Origin: Bacillota bacterium
GTDB taxonomy: Bacteria; Bacillota; Clostridia; Acetivibrionales; DSM-1351
Length of the DNA: 64,000 nucleotides
Assembly (NCBI GenBank): GCA_023444055.1
Contig: JAEZRV010000063.1
Span: forward strand, 25,610-89,609
Direction: 5' to 3'
The notes under the pieces were generated by a model, which was not told the origin of the DNA, ran no database searches, and saw only the letters and a list, made by a program, of their open reading frames with translations. Below, one piece after another: positions 8,661 through 17,389 of this stretch. How positions within the stretch are numbered: the stretch's first letter is position 1; the number at the start of each line of letters is the position of its first letter. The position numbers and the translations under genes were made by a program.

Positions 8661-9710
8661 CTAATAAATAAGGATAGCTTTTTCTTTTTTATCAACTACC
8701 TGACCAATTATTTTTGCCCAAGAGGTATATGCTTCCATATGGTTTACGTATTCTTTTGCATCTTTTTCGGAGATAGATACTAGGAGACCACCGGAGGTCT
8801 GTGGATCAAAAATTAAATCCTTCATATTCTGAGTAAGATTATTTTTATAAATAACCTTATCTTCTAAATAATTAAGGTTATTGTACATACCATCAGGAAG
8901 GATACCTATAGCTGCAAAGTCTAAGGCTCCTTCGATTTTAGAAACAGAATTTGTATGGATTTCGATTGTTTTATTACTTCCTAAGGCCATCTCATAAGCA
9001 TGACCAATCATGCTAAAGCCGGTGATATCAGTACAAGCATGTACCTCTAAACCATACATAGCCTCTTTTGCATATTTATTTAAGGTTACCATAATGTCAA
9101 TAGTTGTTTTTAGCTGAGAATCACTTAATAGTTGTGCTTTTAAAGCAGTAGTCATGATACCGATACCTAGAGGCTTGGTAAGAATTAGTACATCTCCTGT
9201 TTGAGCCGAACTATTTGTAAGAATGTCATTAGGATTGGCAAATCCAGTCACACATAGACCATACTTTGGCGTTGGATCTGAAATTGAGTGACCACCGGCT
9301 ATTACTGCACCAGCTTCTAAAACCTTAGAGTAACCACCTTCGAGAATGGCTTGCATGACTGTTATATCAAGGCAGGAGGGAAAACACATGAGATTCATGG
9401 CAACTGCAGGATTTCCACCCATAGCATATATATCACTTAGTGCATTAGAAGCCGCTATTTGACCAAAAATAAAAGGATCATCTACCATAGGAGGAAAGAA
9501 ATCTACTGTTTGTATAGCTACAATGGAATCATTAATTTTATAAACACAGGCATCATCGTTAGTATCAAATCCTACTAATAAATTAGGATCATTGAATTTC
9601 GGCAATTGCTGTAATGCCTGATGCAGAATTCCTGGACCTATTTTTGCAGCGCAGCCGGAGGTTTTTACAAGACTTGTGAGGGGAACATTTTTTGTGGGCA
9701 TAAAAGACAT
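8661..9710 (-). CDS. selD: Selenide, water dikinase
   Basis: A 349-residue SelD that makes selenophosphate from selenide and ATP. The active site near residue 19 reads SGCAAKIGP, with a cysteine where many homologues carry selenocysteine, and the lysine three residues on. The metal/ATP-binding stretches GFDTNDDACVY and TVDFFPPMVDDPFIFGQIAA and the late FDPQTSGGLLVS are intact. Selenophosphate here would feed the labile selenium cofactor of the molybdenum hydroxylase. It is the only minus-strand gene inside the Mo/Se island and starts divergently from yqeC. Confidence 0.96.
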   Translation of the reverse strand: MSFMPTKNVPLTSLVKTSGCAAKIGPGILHQALQQLPKFNDPNLLVGFDTNDDACVYKINDSIVAIQTVDFFPPMVDDPFIFGQIAASNALSDIYAMGGNPAVAMNLMCFPSCLDITVMQAILEGGYSKVLEAGAVIAGGHSISDPTPKYGLCVTGFANPNDILTNSSAQTGDVLILTKPLGIGIMTTALKAQLLSDSQLKTTIDIMVTLNKYAKEAMYGLEVHACTDITGFSMIGHAYEMALGSNKTIEIHTNSVSKIEGALDFAAIGILPDGMYNNLNYLEDKVIYKNNLTQNMKDLIFDPQTSGGLLVSISEKDAKEYVNHMEAYTSWAKIIGQVVDKKEKAILIY

Positions 9711-9836
9711 CCTTTCAAGAATAACAAATTTTATATTGGTTTATATTAATTATAGTATAGGTTTATTATATGGAGTTGTGTTCTTTTTTATTATAAATTG
9801 AGGCGTTATAAATTATTCAGGAGGGTAAAGCACACT

Positions 9837-10652
9837 TTGAACAAAATGCTGCATAAAAAAGGTAATGCAAGTAAAAGGTTCACTAAAGTGCTTAAAATAA
9901 TCATGAGACTTATGCTACCGTTTAAAACGATTTGGGAAGAAAATGCGTCCCTGCTACATGCATTTGGGTTAGATGAAAAAAACGCACCCATCATTTCAGT
10001 AGTTGGAGCAGGAGGTAAAACAAAAACCATTGAACAGTTGGCTATGGAGTATAAACAGTTAAGAAAAAAGGTGATAATAACTACAACGACGCATATGTTC
10101 AAACCAAGCAATTTTTTATGGTGCAGCGAAGAATCTACCGAAATTCTAAATAGTTATCTTGAGAGGGATTATGCTGCATGGATTGGTTTGCCATGTAGTG
10201 ACGAAAAAATGACGGCTCCTAAACCTTTATTTTTAAATAAATTAAAGGAATATAATATTCCTATGTTAGTTGAAGCGGATGGTGCTAAAAGACTTCCTTT
10301 TAAGGTGCCAAATGATAACGAGCCTGTAATATTGTCTGGAAGCCACATAGTAGTGGGAGTGTTGGGGATTGATGCTTTAGGAAAATCAATCAAGGAAATA
10401 TGTTTTCGACCTGAAAAGGTTGCCCATTATCTTCATAAGACAGAAGATCAGCTTATAACCAAGGAAGATTATATTGAAGTTATAAAAGGGAGTAATGGAT
10501 TAGCAAAAGGAGTCACTCGAGATATGGAATATATTATTATTCTGAACAAAGTAGATAATGAAGAAAGATTAAGAGAGGCATGTCAAATACGCGAAATGCT
10601 TTTGAGACAGGGTATCATGAAGATTTATTTGACTTCTTATCAAGCAGATTAA
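9837..10652 (+). CDS. yqeC: Selenium-dependent hydroxylase accessory protein YqeC
   Basis: The protein has a P-loop-like GAGGKTKTIEQLA, then TTTTHMF, VEADGAKRLPFKVP and NKVDNEE, all typical of YqeC, a putative nucleotide-binding accessory protein of selenium-dependent molybdenum hydroxylases. The longest frame begins with TTG at 9798, but AGGAGGG at 9819-9825 lies inside it, so the TTG at 9837 is a better start. Even so, the basic N-terminal stretch before the family domain (which starts near LLHAFGLDE) is longer than usual. Its biochemical role is unknown; phylogenetic co-occurrence with yqeB and selD defines it. Confidence 0.85.
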   Translation: MNKMLHKKGNASKRFTKVLKIIMRLMLPFKTIWEENASLLHAFGLDEKNAPIISVVGAGGKTKTIEQLAMEYKQLRKKVIITTTTHMFKPSNFLWCSEESTEILNSYLERDYAAWIGLPCSDEKMTAPKPLFLNKLKEYNIPMLVEADGAKRLPFKVPNDNEPVILSGSHIVVGVLGIDALGKSIKEICFRPEKVAHYLHKTEDQLITKEDYIEVIKGSNGLAKGVTRDMEYIIILNKVDNEERLREACQIREMLLRQGIMKIYLTSYQAD

Positions 10653-10698
10653 CGGGATTAACGAAGGAAGTGAAGGTTGAAAGAACTGAAATAATAAA

Positions 10699-10771
10699 GA
10701 AGGGGTGACCGAGTCCATGCCAATACTTTAATGGAGTTTTGTGCCAAATGCGGGGCATGGACATAATTATG
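10699..10771 (+). promoter_or_regulatory. Conserved RBS-hairpin-start element, copy 1
   Basis: An AGGGG ribosome binding site (10701-10705) is followed by TGACCGA, a perfect 9-bp stem (10713-10721 with 10754-10762), then ATAATT and the ATG of yqeB. The same layout occurs at 34697-34788. The stems differ by a compensating T-A to C-G change. With the stem folded out, the ribosome binding site comes much closer to the ATG. It matches no riboswitch class that I know. Confidence 0.65.
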
Positions 10772-11575
10772 AGGATTTTAATAAAAGGAGCAGGCGATTT
10801 GGCTTCCGGGATTGCACATAGATTGAAAAAAGCAGGTTACCAAATCCTTATGACAGAGATTAACGTTCCGCTAACAGTCAGAAGAACTGTGGCATTTTCT
10901 AGAGCTGTTTACGAAACGGAAGTAGAAGTAGAAGGGATAAAAGGATTTTTAATACACAATATAAGTGAAATACAAGAAGTCTGGAAACAGGAATGCATAC
11001 CGGTTATTGTGGATGAATATGCTTATATTCAAAGGGAATATCAAGCAGATGTTATTGTAGATGCAATTATAGCAAAGCATAATATTGGAACCACGATGGA
11101 AGATGCTCCATTTGTAATTGGAGTTGGTCCAGGTTTTGGAGCTGGAAAAGACTGCCATGCAGTAATTGAAACCAAACGTGGTCATTATTTGGGCAAGGTA
11201 ATTTGGGATGGGTATGCAATTCCTAATACTGGAATTCCCGGTGAGATAGGTGGGTTTTCAACAGAAAGGATTATTCGAGCTACGGCAGACGGTGACTTTC
11301 AGCCAATTGCAAATATCTCTGAGATAGTGGAAAAAGGTCAGATAGTAGCTTTTTCTGGAGGAGAACCGGTAGAAACTCAGATGGCAGGAATAATAAGAGG
11401 AATGCTTCAGCCAGGTGTTAAGGTGGTAAAGGGAATGAAATGCGGTGACATTGATGCGCGCTGTGAAATTGATCATTGCTTTACTATTTCAGATAAAGCA
11501 AGAGCCATAGCAGGAGGTGTTTTAGAGGCGGTTGTAGGATATGAACACTTATTGAAAGGAGAGATATATGAGTAA
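10769..11575 (+). CDS. yqeB: Selenium-dependent molybdenum hydroxylase system protein YqeB
   Basis: EF2563-family protein of about 268 residues with the diagnostic opening ILIKGAGDLASGIAHRLKKA and later PFVIGVGPGFGAG and GEIGGFSTERIIRA. YqeB co-occurs with selD and molybdenum hydroxylases in genomes that may lack selenocysteine, and is thought to serve the labile selenium cofactor. The frame can extend to 10739, but those codons would lie in the loop and right arm of a conserved hairpin; the ATG at 10769 directly precedes the family domain. The last bases overlap yedF, so these two are coupled. Confidence 0.9.
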   Translation: MRILIKGAGDLASGIAHRLKKAGYQILMTEINVPLTVRRTVAFSRAVYETEVEVEGIKGFLIHNISEIQEVWKQECIPVIVDEYAYIQREYQADVIVDAIIAKHNIGTTMEDAPFVIGVGPGFGAGKDCHAVIETKRGHYLGKVIWDGYAIPNTGIPGEIGGFSTERIIRATADGDFQPIANISEIVEKGQIVAFSGGEPVETQMAGIIRGMLQPGVKVVKGMKCGDIDARCEIDHCFTISDKARAIAGGVLEAVVGYEHLLKGEIYE

Positions 11576-12170
11576 AATTATTGATGCGATAGGAAAAGTT
11601 TGCCCCATGCCGGTTGTAATGACCAAAAAAGAAATTGAACAGGGGACAGAGAGTATTATAACCTTGGTGGATAATGAAACAGCTGTTGAAAATCTTAAAA
11701 GGTTAGCTGGCAGTACCGGTTTTTTAACGCAAGTTACAAAGAATCAGGATGGCTATAAAGTTTCTTTTTCAAAAGAAGGTGATTTTGATGATAAAGATCA
11801 GATGAGTACAGATAAAGTAATTGATCATTTACCATCAGATTATGTGATTTTCATAGGAAAAGAAACAATTGGTGAAGGTGATAACGAGTTAGGAAAAAAT
11901 CTAATGAGAATGTTCTTATATACCTTGTCAGAAATTAAAGAATATCCGTCCTATATATTATTTATGAATGGAGGAGTAAAGCTTCCGGCCTTGGATGAGC
12001 AAGCTGTGAAATCATTACAGACTCTAAAAGATAATGGGGTAAATATTTTAGTATGTGGTGCCTGCCTTAATTTCTATGGGTTAACAGATGAGTTAAAAAT
12101 AGGGACAGTCAGTAATATGTATGAAATTACTGATAAAATGAGGCAGACTGGAAAAGTAATTAATTTTTAA
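11568..12170 (+). CDS. yedF: Sulfurtransferase-like selenium metabolism protein YedF
   Basis: A 200-residue two-domain protein: an N-terminal TusA-like domain with the CPxP motif (KVCPMPVVMTKKEI) and a C-terminal DsrE-like domain containing CGACLNFYGLTD. YedF is a marker of selenium-using genomes and probably carries selenium or sulfur as a persulfide/perselenide. It overlaps the end of yqeB by a few bases and is followed by mocA, in keeping with a role in loading selenium into the hydroxylase. Confidence 0.92.
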   Translation: MSKIIDAIGKVCPMPVVMTKKEIEQGTESIITLVDNETAVENLKRLAGSTGFLTQVTKNQDGYKVSFSKEGDFDDKDQMSTDKVIDHLPSDYVIFIGKETIGEGDNELGKNLMRMFLYTLSEIKEYPSYILFMNGGVKLPALDEQAVKSLQTLKDNGVNILVCGACLNFYGLTDELKIGTVSNMYEITDKMRQTGKVINF

Positions 12171-12189
12171 AAAGGAAGTAAAAAAATGG

Positions 12190-12807
12190 ATGGATAACGA
12201 AGAACGTAAAGAAGCTAATAAAATAGTTGGAGTAGTACTTTTAGCCGCAGGTAATAGTAAAAGATATCAATCGATAAAACTGTTAGAGGTAATAGACGGT
12301 AAAAAAATGTATAGGCATATACTTGACTTAGCTACAGAATTATCTGTAACACCAAAGGTTATAGTAACACAATATGAAGAGATTGGAGAGAATGCTTCCT
12401 TACTTGGATTTGAGGTTGTGATGAATTCTAATCCAGATATTGGGGTATCACACTCAATTCAGCTTGGCTTGCGTAATACGCTTGAAATAAATCCTAATAT
12501 TGACGGAGTCTTATTTAGCGTATGTGATCAGCCGTATTTGAATAAAGATACTCTTTTGCAGTTACTGAATGTGTTCCAAAAAACAGATAAAGGGATTGCT
12601 TGTGTTGCGAGTAAGGAATCATTGGGAAACCCTTGCATTATTAGTAAAAAGTATTTTGCTGAATTATTTGCATTAAGTGGTGATATTGGAGGAAAAACGA
12701 TTATTAACAAATATCATGAGGATGTAGAGCCGTTATTTGTTAGTGATATTAAGGAACTGATAGATATTGATTATAACGAGGCGAAAAGATATCCATCAAC
12801 TCTATAG
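12190..12807 (+). CDS. mocA: Molybdenum cofactor cytidylyltransferase (MocA-like)
   Basis: A 205-residue nucleotidyltransferase of the MobA/MocA group. The N-terminal nucleotide-binding loop is LLAAGNSKRYQSIKLL and the metal-binding region is VCDQPYLNKDTL, with GGKTIINKY near the end. Enzymes of the xanthine dehydrogenase family use molybdopterin cytosine dinucleotide, so CTP transfer is the likely reaction; specificity cannot be proven from sequence. The 130 bases to the dehydrogenase gene show no strong terminator, so co-transcription is possible. Confidence 0.85.
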   Translation: MDNEERKEANKIVGVVLLAAGNSKRYQSIKLLEVIDGKKMYRHILDLATELSVTPKVIVTQYEEIGENASLLGFEVVMNSNPDIGVSHSIQLGLRNTLEINPNIDGVLFSVCDQPYLNKDTLLQLLNVFQKTDKGIACVASKESLGNPCIISKKYFAELFALSGDIGGKTIINKYHEDVEPLFVSDIKELIDIDYNEAKRYPSTL

Positions 12808-12937
12808 GTGGTGGACACCGATTTGGTTTTCATGCGGTGAATCTAAGAACTTTTTTATACAATCGAAACATTTTCTTTGAATTGCTAAATAAAAAGGATA
12901 AAATCTGTTGCTATGATTACGGATTAGAGGAAGGAGT

Positions 12938-15553
12938 ATGAAAATGTATATTGTAAATGTGAATGGAAAGGATTATCAATCAGAAACAGATATGGGGTTA
13001 ATGGATTTCTTGCGTGAGAAATTAAGAATAACTTCAGTAAAGGATGGATGTAAAGAGGGAGCATGCGGAACTTGCACTGTTATAATAGATGGAAAGACTA
13101 CACGTGCCTGTGTACAAAAACTGTCTAAGCTGGAAGGTAAAAAAATTCAAACCATTGAAGGCTTTACGGACAGGGAAAGAGAAGTATTTGGATATGCTTT
13201 TACCGCGGTGGGAGCTGTTCAATGTGGTTTTTGTATCCCTGGAATGGTAATAAGTGGTAAATGTCTTTATGATCAGAATCCGAATCCGACCAAAGAGGAT
13301 GTTAAACAGGCAATTCGTACAAATCTATGCCGTTGTACAGGATATGCCAAAATAGAAGAAGCAATTCTTTTAGCTGCAAAAATATTGAGAGAAAACATTG
13401 AAGTACCTGAACTTAAGCAAACAGGAAAGGTTGGAGAGAAAACTTGTAGAGTTGATGCTATTTCTAAAACACTTGGTACAGCAATGTATGCAGATGATTA
13501 TAAATTTGAAGGAATGCTATACGGCAAGAATGTATTTACGAAGTATGCGTGTGCAAAAGTAAAATTAATCGATTTTACGAAGGCTCTTGAAATGCCGGGA
13601 GTAGTAGCTGTCTACACAGCGAAGGATATTCCTGGAGATAGATATATCGGACACTTAGCGCATGATTGGCCTGGCTTGATTGCGGAAGGGGAATTTACAA
13701 AATGCATCGGAGATTCTGTTGCTATTGTTGTTGCTGAGACAAAGGAGCAGGCAATAGCTGCTGTAAAAGCAGTAAGGGTAGAATATGAAGTTCATAAACC
13801 AATTACCTCTTGGAAAGAAGCTGCTTCAGAGGGGGCACACCAAGTTCACGGGGAAGGATTTACACATTTTGGCAAATTTAGAATCCCAGAGAATAATCTA
13901 TTAGACCATGAAGAAGTGAAGCGAGGAGATGCCAAAGCGGCAATTGCTAATTCAAAGTATGTTGTTCAAGGCAGTTTCCATGTCCCTCCAACAGAACATG
14001 CCTTTATGGAGCCTGAAACTGCAATTGGTGTACCCGATGGAGACGGTGTTATGGTTATAACAGGTGGACAAGGTATATATGATGAGTACCGTGAAATTGC
14101 ATTATATCTTGGTGTTTCTAGAGAAAATATTAGAATTAAAAGTGCTGCAGTCGGTGGCGGGTTTGGTGGTAAGGAAGATATGAGTGTACAGCATCAGGCT
14201 GCTCTATGTGCATACTTAACAAAACGACCAGTAAAGGTTTCCTTTAGTCGTCAGGAGAGTATTAACTATCACCCAAAACGTCATGCAATGGATATCGATT
14301 GTACGATTGGTTGTGATGAGAATGGTATTTTTCAAGGAATGATAGCGAGATTGAAAGCAGACACTGGTGCCTATGCATCTCTTGGTGCACCAGTGTTACA
14401 GAGAGCCTGTACGCACGCTGGAGGACCATATAATTATCAGAATATTGACATTGAAGGTGATGCTTATTATACCAATAATCCTCCTGCAGGCGCATTCCGT
14501 GGTTTTGGGGTAACTCAATCCTGTACGGTTACGGAATGTTTAATCAACCAGCTAGCAGAGAAAGTAGGCATATCCGGATGGGAAATCAGGTATCGTAATG
14601 CAATCCGACCTGGTCAGGCACTTCCTAATGGGCAGATTGCTGATGATGGAACAGCTATGGCAGAAACCTTAGAAGCATTAAAAGAAGATTTCCAAAAATA
14701 TGAAGCAGATCCTGACTATTATGTAGGAATAGCATCAGCCATGAAGAATGCCGGAATAGGAGTGGGGCTTCTTGATATGGGACGCTGCCTCTTAAAAGTT
14801 TCGGATGGTAAGATTTATGTTAGATCCTCTGCGGCAGCAATCGGGCAGGGAGTTCAGACAGTTTTACTGCAAATGGTCTGTGAAACGACAGGCTTGACAC
14901 CGGAGCAAGTTATCATAGAGCATCCGGACACAAAAATTGCACCTGATGCCGGTACAACAACTGCTTCTAGGCAAACCTTATTTACTGGTGAGGCTACCCG
15001 CCAAGCTTCATTACAGTTAAAAGCAGATCTAGATAAGGGATATTCCTTTAGTGATTTGAACGGGAACGAATATTTGGGCGAATTCGACTTTAAGACCGAT
15101 CCAATCGGTTCTCCTAAACAAAATCCTGTTAGTCATGCCGCTTATGGTTATGCAACACAACTGTTCATTCTGGACAAGGAAGGTAGAGTTGTAAAAGTAA
15201 TTGCTGCCCATGATATCGGAAAAACTATTAATCCACTTTCTGCAGAAGGACAAGTAGAGGGTGGCGTAGCTATGGCACTCGGATATGGACTAACCGAGGA
15301 TTTTCCTTTAAAAGATGGAGTTCCGCAAGTAAAGCTAGGCACACTGGGAATTTTTAAATCTACTGCAATGCCTGAGGTAGAGAGCCGTTTTATTGAGAAG
15401 AATCAATCTGAGTTGGCATATGGAGCTAAGGGAATTGGTGAAATAGTATGTGTTATGGGTGCAGCGGCTTGTCAGAATGCATATTACAAAAAAGACGGAA
15501 GGTTTAGATATGATTTTCCGCTGGAAGACACTTATTACCGTAAGACAAAGTAG
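12938..15553 (+). CDS. Selenium-dependent xanthine dehydrogenase, fused 2Fe-2S and molybdopterin subunits
   Basis: This 871-residue enzyme starts with a [2Fe-2S] ferredoxin domain (GCKEGACGTC and a later cysteine) and a second [2Fe-2S] domain (CGFCIPGM and NLCRCTGY). A hammerhead domain follows (GTAMYADDYKFEGMLYG), then the molybdopterin-binding domains with GGGFGGKED and PPAGAFRGFG; AYGAKGIGE contains the active-site glutamate region. No FAD subunit is fused or encoded nearby, so electrons must leave by another partner. The surrounding selD, yqeB, yqeC, yedF and mocA point to the labile-selenium subfamily that oxidises purines such as xanthine; the exact substrate is inferred. The ATG follows AAGGAG. 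Confidence 0.93.
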   Translation: MKMYIVNVNGKDYQSETDMGLMDFLREKLRITSVKDGCKEGACGTCTVIIDGKTTRACVQKLSKLEGKKIQTIEGFTDREREVFGYAFTAVGAVQCGFCIPGMVISGKCLYDQNPNPTKEDVKQAIRTNLCRCTGYAKIEEAILLAAKILRENIEVPELKQTGKVGEKTCRVDAISKTLGTAMYADDYKFEGMLYGKNVFTKYACAKVKLIDFTKALEMPGVVAVYTAKDIPGDRYIGHLAHDWPGLIAEGEFTKCIGDSVAIVVAETKEQAIAAVKAVRVEYEVHKPITSWKEAASEGAHQVHGEGFTHFGKFRIPENNLLDHEEVKRGDAKAAIANSKYVVQGSFHVPPTEHAFMEPETAIGVPDGDGVMVITGGQGIYDEYREIALYLGVSRENIRIKSAAVGGGFGGKEDMSVQHQAALCAYLTKRPVKVSFSRQESINYHPKRHAMDIDCTIGCDENGIFQGMIARLKADTGAYASLGAPVLQRACTHAGGPYNYQNIDIEGDAYYTNNPPAGAFRGFGVTQSCTVTECLINQLAEKVGISGWEIRYRNAIRPGQALPNGQIADDGTAMAETLEALKEDFQKYEADPDYYVGIASAMKNAGIGVGLLDMGRCLLKVSDGKIYVRSSAAAIGQGVQTVLLQMVCETTGLTPEQVIIEHPDTKIAPDAGTTTASRQTLFTGEATRQASLQLKADLDKGYSFSDLNGNEYLGEFDFKTDPIGSPKQNPVSHAAYGYATQLFILDKEGRVVKVIAAHDIGKTINPLSAEGQVEGGVAMALGYGLTEDFPLKDGVPQVKLGTLGIFKSTAMPEVESRFIEKNQSELAYGAKGIGEIVCVMGAAACQNAYYKKDGRFRYDFPLEDTYYRKTK

Positions 15554-15591
15554 TAATGAATAGAAAGTATGAAGAGTACTCTATATATAGA

Positions 15592-15840
15592 TTATTTTAT
15601 TTGCTGTATAAGATCACCGTTAACGAAATAAATTTTATACATGTCTTTATTAATTGGGTACTGCTTCATACATGTCATTATTTCTTCGCATGTGGAAGAA
15701 GTTATTTTGAGGGAAATTCCACAGCTATTAGATATTTCTCTAAGAGTGGGAATAATTTGATAGGTTAGATTTCCTTCTAAGTATTTTTGCGCTGCAATAG
15801 CGGTATGGGTGTTTGAAAAAGTGATTAAATAGTACTCCAT
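15592..15840 (-). CDS. DUF3343 protein, putative Se/S carrier-like
   Basis: An 82-residue minus-strand protein with the DUF3343 pattern: FSNTHTAIAAQKYL near the start, REISNSCGISLKI with the conserved Ser-Cys-Gly, and a following thiol-rich stretch. Such small proteins often lie beside yedF, class V aminotransferases and selenium-dependent hydroxylases and may carry a persulfide or perselenide. A plus-strand frame over the same bases has no family features and is discarded. The start has a GGAGG-type site (AGGTATCTT). Confidence 0.75.
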   Translation of the reverse strand: MEYYLITFSNTHTAIAAQKYLEGNLTYQIIPTLREISNSCGISLKITSSTCEEIMTCMKQYPINKDMYKIYFVNGDLIQQIK

Positions 15841-16087
15841 AAGATACCTCCGAATATTTTATTTAATTATATCATTTTTTTATTGTATCCATTCTCAATA
15901 TACTAATAGTATTATCTGCTGTATTAAATTATAATACTATTCCGTATTTTAAAATAGAGGAACTATTTTTAAATGACCGCTGAAGTGGTGTGCTAAGTTA
16001 GTATAACGAGTCTAATGAAATTAAAGTTTCTACAACTGGAATTTCATTTTGAATTGGGGCGTTATATTCGTAAAGAGGAGGGTATCT
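15841..16087. promoter_or_regulatory. Divergent promoter region with two inverted repeats
   Basis: The gap between the DUF3343 gene and the aminotransferase holds a perfect 11-bp inverted repeat at 15905-15915/15931-15941 (AATAGTATTAT) and a perfect 9-bp one at 16014-16022/16040-16048. Each could be an operator or an RNA hairpin in the leader of the aminotransferase gene. No known riboswitch consensus was seen. Confidence 0.4.
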
Positions 16088-17263
16088 TTGGATAGAGTAT
16101 ATTTTGACCAAGCATCAACTTCATTCCCGAAAGGTAGAGGAGTAATAGAGACGATGGTAAAATTCATGAGCGATGTTGGAACCAATATAAATCGTGGATC
16201 TTGCCAAGATGCGTATGACACAGCAAGGATTGTTTATGAAACCAGAGAACAGCTATGCCGGCATTTTGATTTTGGATCAACTTACGATATGGCTAAAAAT
16301 GTTATTTTTACTCAAAATATTACGTACGCTCTGAATTTTATTATAAAGGGATTCTTAAAGAACGGCGATCATGTATTAGTCAGTTCTATGGAACATAATG
16401 CTATCATGCGCCCGCTAGTACAACTACAGAAGATGAATTATATCTCCTTTGACCGCATCCCATGTTCCCAGGAAGGTGAATTATTATTTGGTGAGATAGA
16501 GAAACTTATTAAAAGTAATACCAAAGCCATCTTTATGACGCATGGGTCGAATGTATGTGGAACGCTGATGCCGATAGAGAGGGTTGGTAGTTTAGCTCGG
16601 AGCTTAGGAGTCAAATTTGTGGTAGATACTGCACAAACTGCAGGTGTATTTCCAATTTCTATGAAAAATATGAATATCGATGCTTTAGCGTTCACTGGAC
16701 ATAAAGGATTATTAGGCCCGCAGGGTATTGGAGGTTTTCTTATAACGGATGATATGGCAGACCAGATGGAATCAATTATTACCGGTGGAACTGGTAGTAT
16801 CTCAGATATAGAAGATACTCCAGAATTTTTACCTGATAAGTTTGAAGCGGGAACGTTAAATATTCCTGGAATAATGGGACTTCATAAAAGTCTAAATTAT
16901 CTGGAGGAAATAGGAATTGAGAAGATTAGAGAAAAGGAAATAAAACTAACAAAAACGTTTCTCGAAGGCGTATCACAGATAGAAGGGCTGCGTGTGATTG
17001 GAAAGAAGAACTGTGAGGATAGGTGCGCTGTTGTTAGTATTCAGTGTTTATCTATGGATGAAGCAATGCTGGCTTTTACTCTTGAGAATAAATATAATAT
17101 TATCACAAGGGTAGGTATGCATTGCGCACCAAATGCACATAAGACATTGGGAACATATCCTAGGGGAACTATCCGCTTTTCTTTTGGATATGAAAATACA
17201 GAAGAGGAAATAGATTATACAATAAGAGCAATTACTGATATTTGCTCCGCTAGTTGCGATTGA
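16088..17263 (+). CDS. Class V aminotransferase, cysteine desulfurase-like (EF2568 family)
   Basis: A PLP enzyme of about 391 residues. The N-terminus VYFDQASTSFPKG, the PLP-lysine site FTGHKGLLGPQGIGG and the catalytic-cysteine region RVGMHCAPNAH match the NifS-related EF2568 family found beside selenium-dependent hydroxylases. It may release sulfur or selenium from cysteine or selenocysteine for cofactor loading. The frame can be read from 16049, but AGGAGG at 16077-16082 lies five bases before the TTG at 16088 and homologues start there. Confidence 0.88.
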   Translation: MDRVYFDQASTSFPKGRGVIETMVKFMSDVGTNINRGSCQDAYDTARIVYETREQLCRHFDFGSTYDMAKNVIFTQNITYALNFIIKGFLKNGDHVLVSSMEHNAIMRPLVQLQKMNYISFDRIPCSQEGELLFGEIEKLIKSNTKAIFMTHGSNVCGTLMPIERVGSLARSLGVKFVVDTAQTAGVFPISMKNMNIDALAFTGHKGLLGPQGIGGFLITDDMADQMESIITGGTGSISDIEDTPEFLPDKFEAGTLNIPGIMGLHKSLNYLEEIGIEKIREKEIKLTKTFLEGVSQIEGLRVIGKKNCEDRCAVVSIQCLSMDEAMLAFTLENKYNIITRVGMHCAPNAHKTLGTYPRGTIRFSFGYENTEEEIDYTIRAITDICSASCD

Positions 17264-17308
17264 CTTCCATATCCTCAAAAACACATAATCTATGGATAGC
17301 ACAGTGAG

Positions 17309-17366
17309 TGGCTGTCACAGTAAACACAGCCATGGTATGTTCATACCATACTTTGCCAAAAGTATG
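17309..17366. repeat. Cluster of three small hairpins
   Basis: Three perfect small inverted repeats lie head to tail: 17309-17315/17326-17332 (7 bp), 17332-17339/17342-17349 (8 bp) and 17347-17354/17359-17366 (8 bp). The last two share bases, so they are alternatives. They lie between convergent genes of different base composition. They may terminate transcription or mark an insertion boundary. Confidence 0.5.
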
Positions 17367-17389
17367 CTCTTGGAATCAACAAAGTACAT

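Noticed and set aside
15556..15768. Plus-strand ORF after the dehydrogenase
   Set aside because: It overlaps the DUF3343 gene on the other strand, which has recognised family features and a better start.
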